From Neodontobutis hainanensis (taxonomy: Eukaryota; Chordata; Actinopteri; Gobiiformes; Odontobutidae), in assembly GCA_024349245.1 (NCBI GenBank), contig JALDNG010003586.1, positions 1-64,000 of the forward strand: a stretch of 64,000 nt of DNA, given 5' to 3'. The notes beneath the pieces were generated by a model. That model ran no database searches. It saw only the letters and a program-made list of their open reading frames with translations, and had not been told where the DNA came from. Both the position numbers and the translations under genes were made by a program. Each line of letters starts with the position of its first letter. The stretch's first letter is position 1. Below, one piece after another: positions 24,634 through 37,565 of the stretch.

Positions 24634-24808
24634 AAATTTTTAAATTAATGGAGCTGTGAATTTATATTCTCCTTAAAAGGAATATTATTTTAAGACGCCT
24701 TAAATGATATCAATAAATCAGTACTTAAGAGTTTTATCAAGAAAATAGAAGATTACAGTTACTCTAACATTAATTTCATCTTATATTTATCGAACATTTA
24801 TGCGATTG

Positions 24809-24825
24809 TGCATGCGCATGACGTG
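24809..24825. promoter_or_regulatory. Conserved G+C islet with NRF1-like and CRE-like motifs
   Basis: GCATGCGCATGACGTG stands out from its A+T-rich context and is kept in all three copies (also near 40532-40548 and 51223-51239). It combines an NRF1-like palindrome (GCATGCGC) with a CRE/ATF-like TGACGTG. A promoter is possible; on the minus strand it could instead be a short coding piece (begins MRMHN). No transcript evidence. Confidence 0.25.
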
Positions 24826-27640
24826 TGATGAAATAAAGGAAATATTTTCTTAATCAATTTTCATCATTCTTTAATGTTTTATATATTTCGATTTTTTACA
24901 TTTTAGATCTGGTTTTTCAAATGAAAAGAAAATTTTAAAAAATTTTGAGATTCAATACTCGTTAGTAGAGAATAGAATTATTTTAATCAAACTGGTCATC
25001 GTAATAAAGATCGAAAGAAATACATCAAATTAATTTATTAACGAATAATGTATGGTCAAAGTAAACAATAATTTTTAATAACGTTCTTATACAGATAATA
25101 ATTAAAGCAGTGTCAAAAATCATTAATTGTGAGTCAATTGAGTTATAAATCATAAACTTCTCCTTTTACTAAATAGTGAATGATTTTAGTTGTGTAAGAT
25201 TTTTCGTTCTTGTCTTTTTGATTATAAAAATCTTAATAAATATTTTAGTTATAGTTCGAAAAATAATTCTACCATTTGACACATACCTATAATTTAACAA
25301 GATAAATCATAATAAATATGCTAATATCCTTTTTAGATCAAGAAACATTCCCTTTGAGTTGTTTATCTAACTGTAAAACAATGAATTTTAACATCATTAT
25401 TTGATTTATTTTATTCGTATGGTTAAGGCTGTCAATATAACTTTATACTTTTTCTGTTAATAATAAATTAAAACAATAAAATCTAGTGGTTTTCAATCTT
25501 ACATTTGATATTTTTAGTCAGGTTCATACAATTTCAAAATTGATATAAAAATTAGAATGAAGGTTTATCATATACTCAAGCAAATCAATAAAGCAGAGAG
25601 TCAAAACTGTAGATAAAATTTCAAAAAATATTTTAATAAAAACACTAAAATTCATTGAAAAGTAAGAAAATATATTCGATGTTACATAGATCATTATGCA
25701 TTTTAACTAACCTTTTATGGATACAAAAAATTGTGAATCGTTTTAAAAGGAATATTTATGTGATTATTTGAAAATTTTTATTGCACTTGAGAATATTGTG
25801 TCAAAATTAATCAAAAAACACAATAATAGAAAATCTTAAAATTTTTGTAAATCAAAATAAAATTCATAGTATTTTAATTTTTGAAATAAATTAAAAATAT
25901 TTTGAAATATTTGCAAAATTTACATGAATACAATTGGTATATTTCTTGAGAATAATAAATATTTTTTCATTTCAACCTCTATTTTGTTGGAAATAATAAG
26001 ATCAATTTGAAAGAGGTCGATAATAATATTATTTGATTGAGTTATAAAGTTCAAATAAAAATATCATATAATGTCAAACCATATGAAAATGGTATGATAC
26101 TTTTTTTAAATAAGTTGTAAATTTAATCATTTTTAAAAACATGTGAAATGAAAACACGAAATATTATGATTTCAAGCCTAGATAAGTTAGGTTTGAAAGT
26201 TGTTCATTTAAATATTTTTGAAAGAATTTTTTTTATTAAAGGGTAATATTTTGTTAAATCCACTATTATTTTGCACATAATGAGACTAAATATTCATAAA
26301 TTCTGCTTTTATGTTAGACAATATTTCATAAATGGAGAATTCATTGTTGAATTCTTTATCGTGTTTAATTTTCATCTTTTTGCAATGGTTTAAAAATTCG
26401 CATAAAATAATATTAATTTATATGTCAAAATTTATTGAAATTACGGCCTTGAAATTCTATTTGAACCTTTAAATTTCAATTAAACTGTTAAATAACTTAA
26501 CATTCAATTAAATTCTCTTGATTTTATCATGTATTTTAAATAAAATTATATTATATCTCATAATTCTTATGATTTTAACAATTCACCACAGATTCGTACT
26601 GGATGATAACCTGTAAACATAAATCACTCTCTTTCAGGTTTATATGAAAAATAGTTCAGTATAATTTACATAAATATCTATTTTCCTTGTATATCTGCAT
26701 AAAAAGGTACATTTAACCATATATTAACAAATTATTTTTAATGTAGGTTATTATTTTAACGATGTCATCAAGAGAAAAACTAAGATTAATAAGGATAATC
26801 AAGTAAAATTTTAAATCAAATGGCACTTATAGTTTTATTGTATGTTGATCGTTGTAGAAATGTTATATGATGTAACAAATTTGTACCTTACACTTGTATT
26901 GTATAAAATGCAAAAATTTTTGATACAATTGCTAAAGATTACCATCTACACCAGCAGTTTAATAAATAAAATTAGAAATTTATTTATAAAAAAAGTACAC
27001 TATAATTTTTATGAAATATTACTTTTTAATAATTATCACGTATGTTTAAATATTGATATTATTGAGAATTCATAAAAATTTTTATCACGAATATGTGGTC
27101 AAATGATATTCACGATATATTCAAATCATTATTAAGATCAATATTTTTTCAGGTTAGATATAAATGATTTTAAGGTCAAAATTTTCACCAACATATTTTT
27201 AATGAAAAGGAAAAAATCAAAAGATGATAAATAAAACTAATAATAGTTTGTGATTGATTTAATTTATTTGGTCGTTAAAGTTGTGTTATTTTATGGAATA
27301 ACAAAGTTATGTTCAGATATATCATAAATTACTGAACAAGTTCAGTCTTTTCAATGTTTATTTAAAAAGTTAAACGTGTTAAAAAATTAAGAATTCGATT
27401 AATTAGCTACTTTTATGAATAAAATCATTTTAAATTTTAATCTTAAAATATGCTTCGGGACTGTTGAAGTAAAATGTGTATTTGGAAATGATTGATAAAG
27501 TGAAGATATGAGGTTGATAAAAGTTCTTACTTTTCTTTTAACTTTCTTTGAAAGAAACTCTCAAAGGCTATATCGTCATCATTTATTTTCAGAAAAAATA
27601 TTAAAATGAGAAAAAAAAATTGACAAAAAATAAATTTACA

Positions 27641-28104
27641 ATGGAAATCAGAATGATTATGATTGATATGATCCGTGTAAATGTTCAAATTATGATAAAA
27701 TGCCTTCAAACTAACACCAATTCGTTTATAATATGCAAAAAAATACTGGTTCGAGATTATGAACGTTTGAAGGGAGGCGAAATTTTTTAGAAAGTTTTTT
27801 AGTTATTGTGACTTGGTGCATTTTGATGCCATCCTCAGTTTTAAAGAGGCAGGATATATCGTTTTTTCTAAATAAAATCAATCATGCTGAAGTATGATAG
27901 GTTTTTTTTGTCTGAGGAGAAAGAGTGTGTTATACACTACCAGACAACCTGGGATTTAACCATGAAAGTTAGACGAATTGGATAAATCGCTGAATAGGGA
28001 AAACTAGTTCGAAGAACATTACAAAGAAGTAGAATATATTCGAAAAAATTTTATAGGTTTGTCTATTCCTCGCTCTACCAAATAAATATCATAAAAAGAA
28101 GATG
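27641..28104 (+). pseudogene. Repeat gene R1, copy A
   Basis: Coding from ATG 27641 (MEIRMIMIDM...) through ILVRDYERLKGGEI, then HFDAILSFKEAGYI, then RFFLSEEKECVIHYQ and, after a 30-nt GT-AG intron (27968-27997), GKLVRRTLQRSRIYSKKFYR up to a donor at 28105. In this copy the first internal intron has lost its acceptor (TTG where B and C have TAG) and the preceding exon has a TAG, while the last exon is open. No family is recognised. Confidence 0.4.
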
Positions 28105-30025
28105 GTAAAAAAATTAAATTTAAACTGTTTTAAAAATTTCAAAACAATTATTCTTCCAGAATACTTTTTAAATTTTTGTTTTAATGTTTCATAAATATAA
28201 AAAACGCTGCAGACAGCATAATTTCTGTTTGAGTATTTTTATCATTATATATCAAAAATTCATCAATTTATTTCAATCAAGTTTATTATCACAATCAAAT
28301 GTGTGAGTAATGATAAAATTATTTTTAGATTGATTTTTAAAATAATTAACATGATAAAACCTCAATATTTACACTTTTAATGTTTATAAAACATGCCGAA
28401 TCTTCTTTTTTTCTTATTAAAGAATCCATGGAGTCACATGAATTATCTTATCTCAGCTAAATCTTTAAAATATGATAAATTTTCTTTTTCAATAATCAAG
28501 CAAATTGTCGATTTAAAAACAAATCTGTGTTAAATTAAGTTTATAACTATCAGAAATCATATAAACGATATGTATAATGTATTTTAAGTAATTAATGAAC
28601 GACCAAAAATAATTATAATGAAAAAAGATTTTAAAATAATTTTCGAACAACGTTGTATTAATAGATAACATTCTACAAAAATTGAGAAATTAACATAATG
28701 TCGATACACAGCCAACACAATGAATAAAATTGGTTTCTTGTGTATTTGGAAGCTTGAAATCGGTTTTAGATGGAAAATATAGCTTTAAATAAAAACTAGC
28801 ATTTATTTATTTTTGAAACGCTTATACAATACCATCAACAGATTCGGTTCACAAATGAAACTCAAATAACAAAAGAAAATTTCAATAGTTTAATCATGTA
28901 TGCTTGACATTCGTTTTCACAGTAAAAAGTAAAACACAAAAATAAAATCATGGTATTTATGCTTAAATCAAAACTAAAAATGGTCAGAAGATATTTAAAA
29001 TAAATTAATATATCTTAAAATAAAAAATTTAAGAATTATTATTTCTTGAAACTTTAATGTTCATAATTAATGTATAAAATAGATGAAAAAAAGAAAAGTA
29101 GTTGATATAAATGATTAAAATATTCGGCAATCGTTAATTTTTAAATTTAGAAACATTATTTTGTTTATTTCTCAAATTTTAAAAATATATATATCAAGAT
29201 CACTTACGACAATCACATAAAAACAGGCTGAATAAAAATTAAGCACCTTCTTAAGTCTTTAAAAATCATTCGTAATATAAAATATTGAAACATATTTATT
29301 TTTTAACTTTATTCAATGACTAAAACAGATAAATCAAAATGGTATGAAAATAATATTTTTAACTTTGTAAATCATACCGACGATAAAACTGTTCATTGCG
29401 TTCTATGCTGTTTAAATATTTTTGTAATTTTCATTTACATGGAATTTTAATGTATTCTTGAAAAGAAAAATTAAATATACTTTTCCAATGTAGGATTGAA
29501 ATTATTTTAACTATCTATGAAACAAAAAATCAATGAGTAATCCACATCTGATACATGAAAGTCTTTGATATCGGGTTTTACACACCTAATTTATTTTAAC
29601 TTATTCTTTTGAAATGATTTCTCAATAAAGTCGACACTTGAACATGTTTTCCTTTCTAAAACCAATTTCTCTTTGATATTGCTCATAACCTATTCGATAA
29701 TAAAAGTTGAAAGATATTGAAAAGTAAAAATTCTCGAAATGTATCGACTATGCTCCGAGGTAGTTCATATTCAAATTTTTAGACGTTCTTTAAATCATCA
29801 TATGTTTGAAAAGATTTTAAGACAACTCGTTTAAAACATATTACGAAATTTAATGTCATTTTTCCATATAATTGAGATGAAATATTAAAAACGTTTTCTG
29901 GATGAATTTCTTGATTATTTAAACAGTAAAAATACAGATCTAACTCTATTTACGAATAGAATGATAACTATTTGGGATAAACAACCTGAAAAGATTCAGT
30001 TTTACGATAGTCGTCTTTACCATGA

Positions 30026-30244
30026 TTATGATCGATCTTCAAGTTTTTTATTTATCATTATATAAAAATATGACAAAGCTTTATTTTTGATCTTTAAACC
30101 ATGAAATAAAATAACCTCGATTTCTTTGGCATTCTTCAAAACTAGTTTTCTAATTCTCTCTTTAGTTAAGAATATTATCAAATAATATGCTTTTGAATCT
30201 GATTGTTGTCTTTTAAACTTAAGGTAAAAATTTCTAGAATACAA
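30026..30244 (-). CDS. Repeat gene R5, copy A (terminal exon-like frame)
   Basis: A 72-codon open frame, hydrophilic and basic (FYLKFKRQQSDSKAYY, KERIRKLVLKNAKEIE, INKKLEDRS at the end). A possible 24-nt GT-AG intron (30115-30092) can be removed without changing frame. It has no ATG near the start, so it would be a 3' exon. Related stretches at about 45680-45470 and 56680-56455 carry substitutions and A/T-run indels. No family recognised. Confidence 0.3.
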   Translation of the reverse strand: MYSRNFYLKFKRQQSDSKAYYLIIFLTKERIRKLVLKNAKEIEVILFHGLKIKNKALSYFYIMINKKLEDRS

Positions 30245-31870
30245 ATCGTAATTAGATTAATTATAAATATTTAATAAATTCATATGATTTTTTTCTTTTC
30301 CTTTTATCGATGATTGTTTAAACTCAAATTCAAGTATCTAGTCCTATATTATGTAGAACATGAGGAATTATTCTAATTTTTAGAACGTCACAAAAATGGA
30401 TCAGATTTAATTTTATCTTCACCAAAATTCTTTTTAGAAGAATTTCAATTTTAAAATGTAGAAGAAGATTCTGGCTACAAATGAGACATAATGGTGAGAT
30501 TTAGAATCTAAAGAACGTTTTATCCTTAAATTTTGCATTTTATCTTTCTCTTTTTGTGGAAATTATAATATATTTTGGAATTTCTTAGAATGCCAAAAAG
30601 AAAATCATGAACATGCAATAATCATTTATAAACCTGTATGTTCTTAATTTAACTTGATTACTTTTGTTAAAGTTTTTAAATGCATAAAAATCCAAAACAT
30701 TCAGATTTAAAAAAATAAAATTTAAAACCTTTTTGTTTTTATTAAAAGTCTAGTCATTAATGATAGATTTATTAACGTCCTTTAATCTTCATAATTAAAA
30801 TTTAATGCCATTATAAAACGAATCAGAATTTTATTTAAATTTAAAGTAAACTTACAGATGATATATTAATCCAATTTGACTTAGTTCAATAATATTTGTA
30901 ACAGACGCCTATCAGTAACCTGATCCTTTACCTTTTTTGATATATAAAAATGTCAGTTAACCAATTAATAGATCAATAAAATACATAACAAATACACAAA
31001 AAGGAATAATATTTTGAATTGCGCTGTTCTTATTCAAGGTTTAGATATGGTCAAATAATATGGAGAATAAAAGTATTAAGGATTGATTAGATTTATTAAA
31101 GATCTTCATATTAACCCAATGCAATCCTCAAATCAAAATTTCGAAAAATTCAGAATCTTAAATCATGATGTTTGCTGATTATTTCAAATGCCTTACACAT
31201 TCCATCAATTTACCATCTGTATATTTAGTAATATCAACTCGCAGAATTATCATCATAAAATTACGTCAAAAATTTATTCAGGAAAGCTCAGATGTGTAAA
31301 TGCACCCTAAAGAATGAATTTTACGATTTGTGAATTAAGCTATTTGTTTAAATGTATTAAAAGGATCTCATAAGTTTTTTTACTAATTTAATTTTAATAC
31401 ATTTTAACATGCTCAAACTTTCCAAGAAAACACCATGAAAATAAACTGAAGTGCCTTGAACAAACGACCAATGTCGCATTTGATTTACCTATAGTTGTCT
31501 TGATATTTATAACCTTATCTTGTATTTATAATGATTTCTCAATATTAATAATCATTGTGTTTAAAATCTAAAAAAGTTGTCAAAATCTTTGGATTTAAAA
31601 AATATCAAAATTTTTATGTTTTATATGGAAAATATATAATTTGAACAAGAATTTAATATTTTAAAATAGATAAGTTTGCAAAGATTAACAATTCTGATCA
31701 ATGTTGTTTCGATTGGAATTTTCAAACTGAAAAAATTTCACCGACATAATATATTTCTTAAATCGGCCTTAATTTTATATTTATCATAAAGAACAATATA
31801 AATAATAAAACAAGATATTTAAAACATCGAACTTTAACGTGTTCAATTTCACATTTTTGAAAATATTTTA

Positions 31871-32087
31871 TTAAATGAGAGTATTATACTTGAAGCAGTC
31901 TATGAGGTCATTAAAGCAGTATTTAAGAGTTTTCTTGAGATCAAAAGATTTTAGGCGCTGTAAACTTTATTTAATTTACGAATGATTGAAAATTAAACGC
32001 GCTGATGCGGTCGCATGCAATTTGATACCATCTTCATTATGTCATCGATATCAAAATTCAACTTACAACGTTGTTTAAGTTTGACAT
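31871..32087 (-). CDS. Repeat gene R2, copy A: 46-residue spliced ORF, intact
   Basis: Exons 32087-32067, 32031-31999 and 31957-31871; introns of 35 nt (donor GTAAGTTG, close to consensus) and 41 nt (acceptor TTTACAG), both phase 0. Product: MSNLNNV, then a Cys/Arg/His-rich middle (NCMRPHQR), then a helical end (RLKSFDLKKTLKYCFNDLI). It is one of the few G+C-richer islets of the unit. Copy B is also intact; copy C is broken. Family unknown; the small size makes this tentative. Confidence 0.4.
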
Positions 32088-33825
32088 CTTATCTTTTTTC
32101 ATATTTATGATCTGATTTAGATAATGTAAAGTAATTCATATTTTGTGATATTATAAATTTTTAGAGCCTCAGTTTAAACATGAAGAAACATCGATTGATT
32201 TCGGAATATATTTATAAATTTGTTTTATCAAAGTTCCCAGAGAATGAATCAAATTATTATAATATTAATATTTCCTTGAAACTTTAATCAGATTAAATCA
32301 ATTATTTCCCTCAAAGCCTACGAACAAAAAGAATATGTCTTACCCTTCTCGTTGTCAAAAAAATGATAAAAAATTATTCGGTGGATTTACCTTATAAATA
32401 AAAATAAATTTTTGTCATCTGATATGAAATTTTCTTTCACATTACTGGATATAAATAAGAATCGCGACTTATATCCAATAATTATATACCATTTATCGTT
32501 GATAATTTAAATTTCTGATTCCACTTTTGAATTATTGAAGCTTTGTCTCTTGTAATGCTGAAAATATTTTTGAATTTTTTTAGTTTTTCGCAAAATGTTT
32601 AATAATACGGTTAAAATGATGAATGTGACAGTATTTACTGAATTTACATTTATCTTGTTTGAAGTTGTCATTGAATTCAATAACTGTTTCAACTTTACAC
32701 TGTTTAATTTAATCCAATTCATCTAACTAATTCATTGCATTTGACATGTTCAGTTTGTTCTTTACAGTTTTGACTTTTGTTGAAATTTAAATATTTGAGA
32801 ATATTTCATTTTCATCAAAACAACAGATGTATATTTGAAAATACAAATAAAAATTTGCAAAAATCAGAAAAATTCAATTAACAAAAAGTTATTGACACCA
32901 AATTAAAGAATATTAAAAGCTAATTTTTATGCTTTGTTCATAACAAGGCTTTGAAAAAGTAACTAGATTTTGTTTCATCACATATTTAACATAATATATG
33001 ATATTTGATTTATCTCTTGAGTTTTTTTGACATTTTAAAAATTATGTCAAAATAAATAAATTCGACAACCATATAGATAAATTTAATATCTATCAATCCT
33101 AACTGTCCAAAAAATTTATTCGCTGAAAAGCGGTAACTTATATGAAACATGATAACTCCTATTTGTATCCGTCTATTATTTTATTGAAAATTCATATTAA
33201 AAAATAGACTCCTTAATTTCCCAAAAGTATAACTCTGGTGTAAAACATCCTATCAGTTAAAATTCATTGAAAAATAGAAGGACAAAACATTAGAAATTAA
33301 TTTAATTCATATTAATCCTTCAGAGACAGCTAAAGAAACATATTCATTGAAACATTTTTAATTGTTTCTCTCTTAAATTTTTGAAATTTGAAATGTGATA
33401 TCCTGAATACCATGAATATCCTCTAATTTGATAACTTTACTTTGTAAAATAAGATAAATAAATAAAAAATATTCAAATAGAAGGTAATTTCATTTTTATT
33501 AAATTTATTTTGACATATGATAAACATTTTTACATTGTTGCATACTTGTATTGTTTTATTTCAACGATTCTCATAATTGGAATCATTCTTCGACATCAAC
33601 AACGATAATATTTATTTTAGTTTTCTAGACGAATTTTTGACAAAAATGCATTTATTGAAAATATTTAAAAATAAATAATCATGTCAAATGATACCAAATA
33701 ACATTAACTGTTACTTTATATGACCATGTATCTGAAACAAATTTTTGATCATTAAACAATTTTTAACCTTCTGACAACAGGAAATTATGTTCATTTTAAA
33801 ATTCTACATTTTGTAATCTTGTACC

Positions 33826-34048
33826 ATGGATATTTACTTTCTAAAAGGAGAAAAGTCTTTATTTTCATTTTTTATTCATATAAATGCACATTTATGCATG
33901 TATCCTATGAAAAGTAATTCAATCGTTAAATAAGATTTTATCAAAAGTACATTTAAAGAATACTTTGATATTCAAGTATAAATATAACGTTCATTACAGA
34001 TATTTTCGTCTTTTTCGGATGAGGGGTAAATTTCTTTATTTTACGTAA
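33826..34048 (+). CDS. Repeat gene R4, copy A
   Basis: ATG in good context (TACCATGG) at 33826. Exon 33826-33913 (MDIYFLKGEKSLFSFF...) joins 33948-34048 over a 34-nt GT-AG intron in phase 1 and ends at TAA. In copy C (60254-60457) the same intron is 30 nt, so the 4-nt difference is neutral if spliced but would shift frame if translated. The first part is hydrophobic and could be a signal anchor. A different splice reading of the 3' part is possible. Confidence 0.35.
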
Positions 34049-36243
34049 AACACTATTTTTTTACATTTTATGAATGTGTTGAAAATGAAATATTTCTTTC
34101 ATATAATTTTTGAGAATATAAAATTGTGAATCTACCAAATTCTTAATATATTTTAAAATACACTGAAGAATGTTTATTTAATATAATAAGAACAAATTAT
34201 CTTGAGATTCATTAATAGAAATGTTTATAGATGAGATATATTTCATTTAAGAATTTTTGGTTGAAGATATTTATGATTTTTATACATATAGGAGCCTTCA
34301 AGCACTTTACATGGATTAAAAGGAAAACTCTGAAAAATCAAAACATTTCTAATCAATAGTCAATTATGGAATTTTTCAAATATACGGTGGAGTTTCTCAT
34401 AAAGTTAAAATAAGAGTAGATTTCAAAGATTCATTTATGGTTTAGAATGCTTGAAATGTATTATAAAATACTTCTAAACATGATAAAATTATATAATATT
34501 GGCTTAAACCTTCAATTGCCGTTATTTAAGCAAACTAAAAATATGACATTATGACAAAAATTTAAATTGAAATAAAATATATAGTCTGAATAGTATGCAA
34601 TGTTTAAATCTCAAAATTACGACACATTGACTTTAAATATTTTAGAATATTGTTAAAAGATATTATGCTTCAATAAAATTCAACAATATTTTTTCTTCTA
34701 GATCTCAGTCTTAAAAAAAATCAAAATAGCCAAAATAAACATGCTAACAATTAAAGAAATTCTTTTTTTTAACAGATGTACATGTTCTGGATATCTTATG
34801 GCCTATTTCAGAATGCCTAGTATCTTTTGTTTTATTCACCAAAGTTATTTTAACGAAGAATATTATTAATTTATTTGACATTCGTATGAATACTAAAAAG
34901 GAAAGAATTGTTAATTATTTTTAAATAACCTTTTATAATTTTTTATTCGAAGTAAAACATTTCAAGATTGGGGAACCAAATTGTGTAGAGCTGTTTGAAA
35001 CAAAGAAAGGTCTCTATTTGTTGAAATTACCGTTCTAGTTTCATCAAAAAGTTCTTGAAATATTCTTAAAGATTTTCGGTCTTTTTCATTTCGGCGTATT
35101 TTAGATGAAATCAAAATTTTCTTTCATGTATGTAAAGATTAAGAGTGTGAAATATAATTTTACACTTTTGTTCTGAGAGAGTTTTGAAGATTATTTTATA
35201 TTTTAAATGAGACGTTATAATTGTTTAATATGTTATAAATACAAAGAATTCGATTCTTGTTTAAAATAACCCATACATTCATCGCATATATTTTGAAATA
35301 AAGAATCATTCATATAAATATGAAAAGTTATTAATGATCGATAGATTTTTGAAAACGACATCATTGTTTAACTTATAGAACAGTTTACACTCAAACATAT
35401 ATTAATTGCATTGTCAAATTTAAGATCAATATTTTTCAATTTTATTTCAACAAATTTAATGAAGAAATTTTCTTGAAATATTCATCAATTAAATTTATGA
35501 AAATTATGTTTTAAATTCTAAACATTAATATTTTATACAGAATTTGAAAATAAAGGCTATCTTGACTAGATTAATTCAAAATGAAAAATTTTAAGAATAT
35601 TTGATTAAATTCAATGTATACATAGTAAAATTTGTTTGAACAGATTTGGTCATATTTATCTTTTTTATTTTTGGATTATATTCAAAATTATCTTTATGTG
35701 ACTTTTACATTGCTTCTGATCAAATTCCATTTGTTCTGATTCCACTAAACTGACCATCTTTAAATCATTCTATATGAAGTTCCTGTAGTTATAGTTGAAA
35801 TATTTTACATTTTCGTTCATTTAAGCATATGATTTGTGAATATTTACATCATTTACAAATCAGTCGCAATGTGTTTCTTTTGTTTAGATATCTTCTACCA
35901 TAATCGTGTTTAAAACACCAACACGAAGTCAAAAAACTTAACAGATCTTTATAGTCGACAATTCACATTTTTCTTGTTTTATTTTCGGGTATCTGATCAT
36001 ATTTTTGCTGAAATGTTCTTTTTGTAATTTACGAAATTAACGATATATTTCTATTTTAATGGAATTTCAAATTCATTATCAAACTAAACTAGTTGATTTA
36101 TTTTGGTTAAAATTTAAAAGATGTGATGATAGTGTTTTTCTTCCACATTTTTAATAATTTTTTATAAGCTACGTTATTAATAGTTCATTCAAGATATTTA
36201 AAAATTTAAAAATTTAAATAATTCAAAAATAGAAAGATGAGTC

Positions 36244-36401
36244 ATGGAGAATCTGAACTACATCTTCTCATTCGTGCCATATATGTTATCTTTCAAAAAG
36301 ATAGTTATTTTTTCATTAAGTTTCGATTTGAAGGGAAAATAGTTATTATAAAATTTAAAACTTTTTCTTATCTTAATATTTTCGAAATTTATAAACTATG
36401 A
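36244..36401 (+). CDS. Repeat gene R3, copy A, with a 17-nt putative intron
   Basis: Exon 36244-36303 (MENLNYIFSFVPYMLSFKKI) joins 36321- over GTTATT...TTAAG of only 17 nt, phase 0, into FRFEGK... and a TGA at 36399-36401. The flanks are nearly identical in four copies while the segment between is 17, 19, 19 or 23 nt, always GT...AAG: the pattern expected of an intron. The 3' part differs between copies, so the C-terminus is uncertain. Family unknown. Confidence 0.4.
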
Positions 36402-37565
36402 TCATTTTTTGGCATATTTTGAAAAATAACAATCAATCATGATTCTCAAATTAAATCAAATTTTTATTATAAATAATACCAAAACCATCCATCTATAATC
36501 AACTTAAAAAATTTAGATAGTTATAGTTCAGATGAAATTTTTAAATTAATATTTTTCAGATACGCTTTAATTTTAACACTAACCCTGTGAAAAACATCCC
36601 ATAACATTTTAATTCAGCCTTTTATTATATTATTACTATCTTAAGAAAGAAAAATATTAAACAAGTTATAGATACGATTTCAAAGGAATTTTGACAAAAA
36701 TTAAAAAGGAAACTCTTACATAACGTTTAGATGATCAAAACAACCAAAAACACGAAAGTAATGAAAAATATTCAAACACTTCCATTAATTATAAAGCACA
36801 AGAAACATTCAGAAAACTAGACGTGTATTGTGTTATGCAGTGGAATCTAGTTAGAATTTTTATTTTATCTACCATCTAATATCATAAGGAAAGATTATCT
36901 CCACAAATATTTAAAACAAAAGGTGATAAATGAACAAGTATTCTTTTCTGTTTGAAAATGATTTTTCAATTCATTTAAAACAAAATAGGTTTTTTTATGA
37001 GATGATTTACATATATTTATGATTTTATTAAATATATTAAAATATACGGATTTTATACCATGTTTATGAACACAAATATTTTCAACTGGGAAAAATTTTA
37101 ATTTTTAAAACTTCATAATATTTGTTATATCTTATCTACAGAGAATCTGTGAATGTCTTGATTATGATCACTTTCTAAATACTTATAGATCACCATACCT
37201 AACAAGTAATCATAACGAGTACATATTTACCTTGTGACTTTGATGGTTGTGTTTTTATAATTATTTGAAACGATGAATTTTTAGGAACAGCTTTCAGCGA
37301 GCAAATAGTATGTCTTTCATGCTCATAACGAGAAACTATTCTGTATACAATGATTGAAAATAGTTTTTTGTCGACGTTATATCTATTTGATTTGTAAATT
37401 TCGTCAAATAATTTAATATTATAAATGAACTAATTTTTGTTTGAAGATATCTTTATCATTTCGATAAATGTAAAATGAAGAAGCTGTTTCAGGAGAATAT
37501 ATATCTAAAAATTTGTAAATCTTTCTCAATGACTTTTGTATCATACGAAATCGAATGTTTATAAT

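Larger units (their letters stand above)
24634..37565 (+). repeat. Repeat unit A, about 12.9 kb
   Basis: Collinear with 51049-64000 throughout, apart from scattered substitutions and many one-base differences in A/T runs. It has no long ORF, terminal inverted repeats or transposase, so it does not look like an autonomous transposon. It carries short spliced gene models on both strands (27641-28104, 30244-30026, 32087-31871, 33826-34048, 36244-36401). The right boundary is unknown because copy C runs off the window; sequence up to 38310 is also used in the mosaic. Confidence 0.85.

Noticed and set aside
26842..27075. 77-codon ATG frame in unit A
   Set aside because: The frame is not kept in the other copies, and its Ile/Leu/Tyr-heavy content is what A+T bias gives; a spliced shorter reading exists but is not convincing.
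27749..27760. GGTTCGAGATT resembling a tRNA B box
   Set aside because: No A box or cloverleaf can be drawn around it, and the stretch is coding in gene R1 (LVRDYERL).
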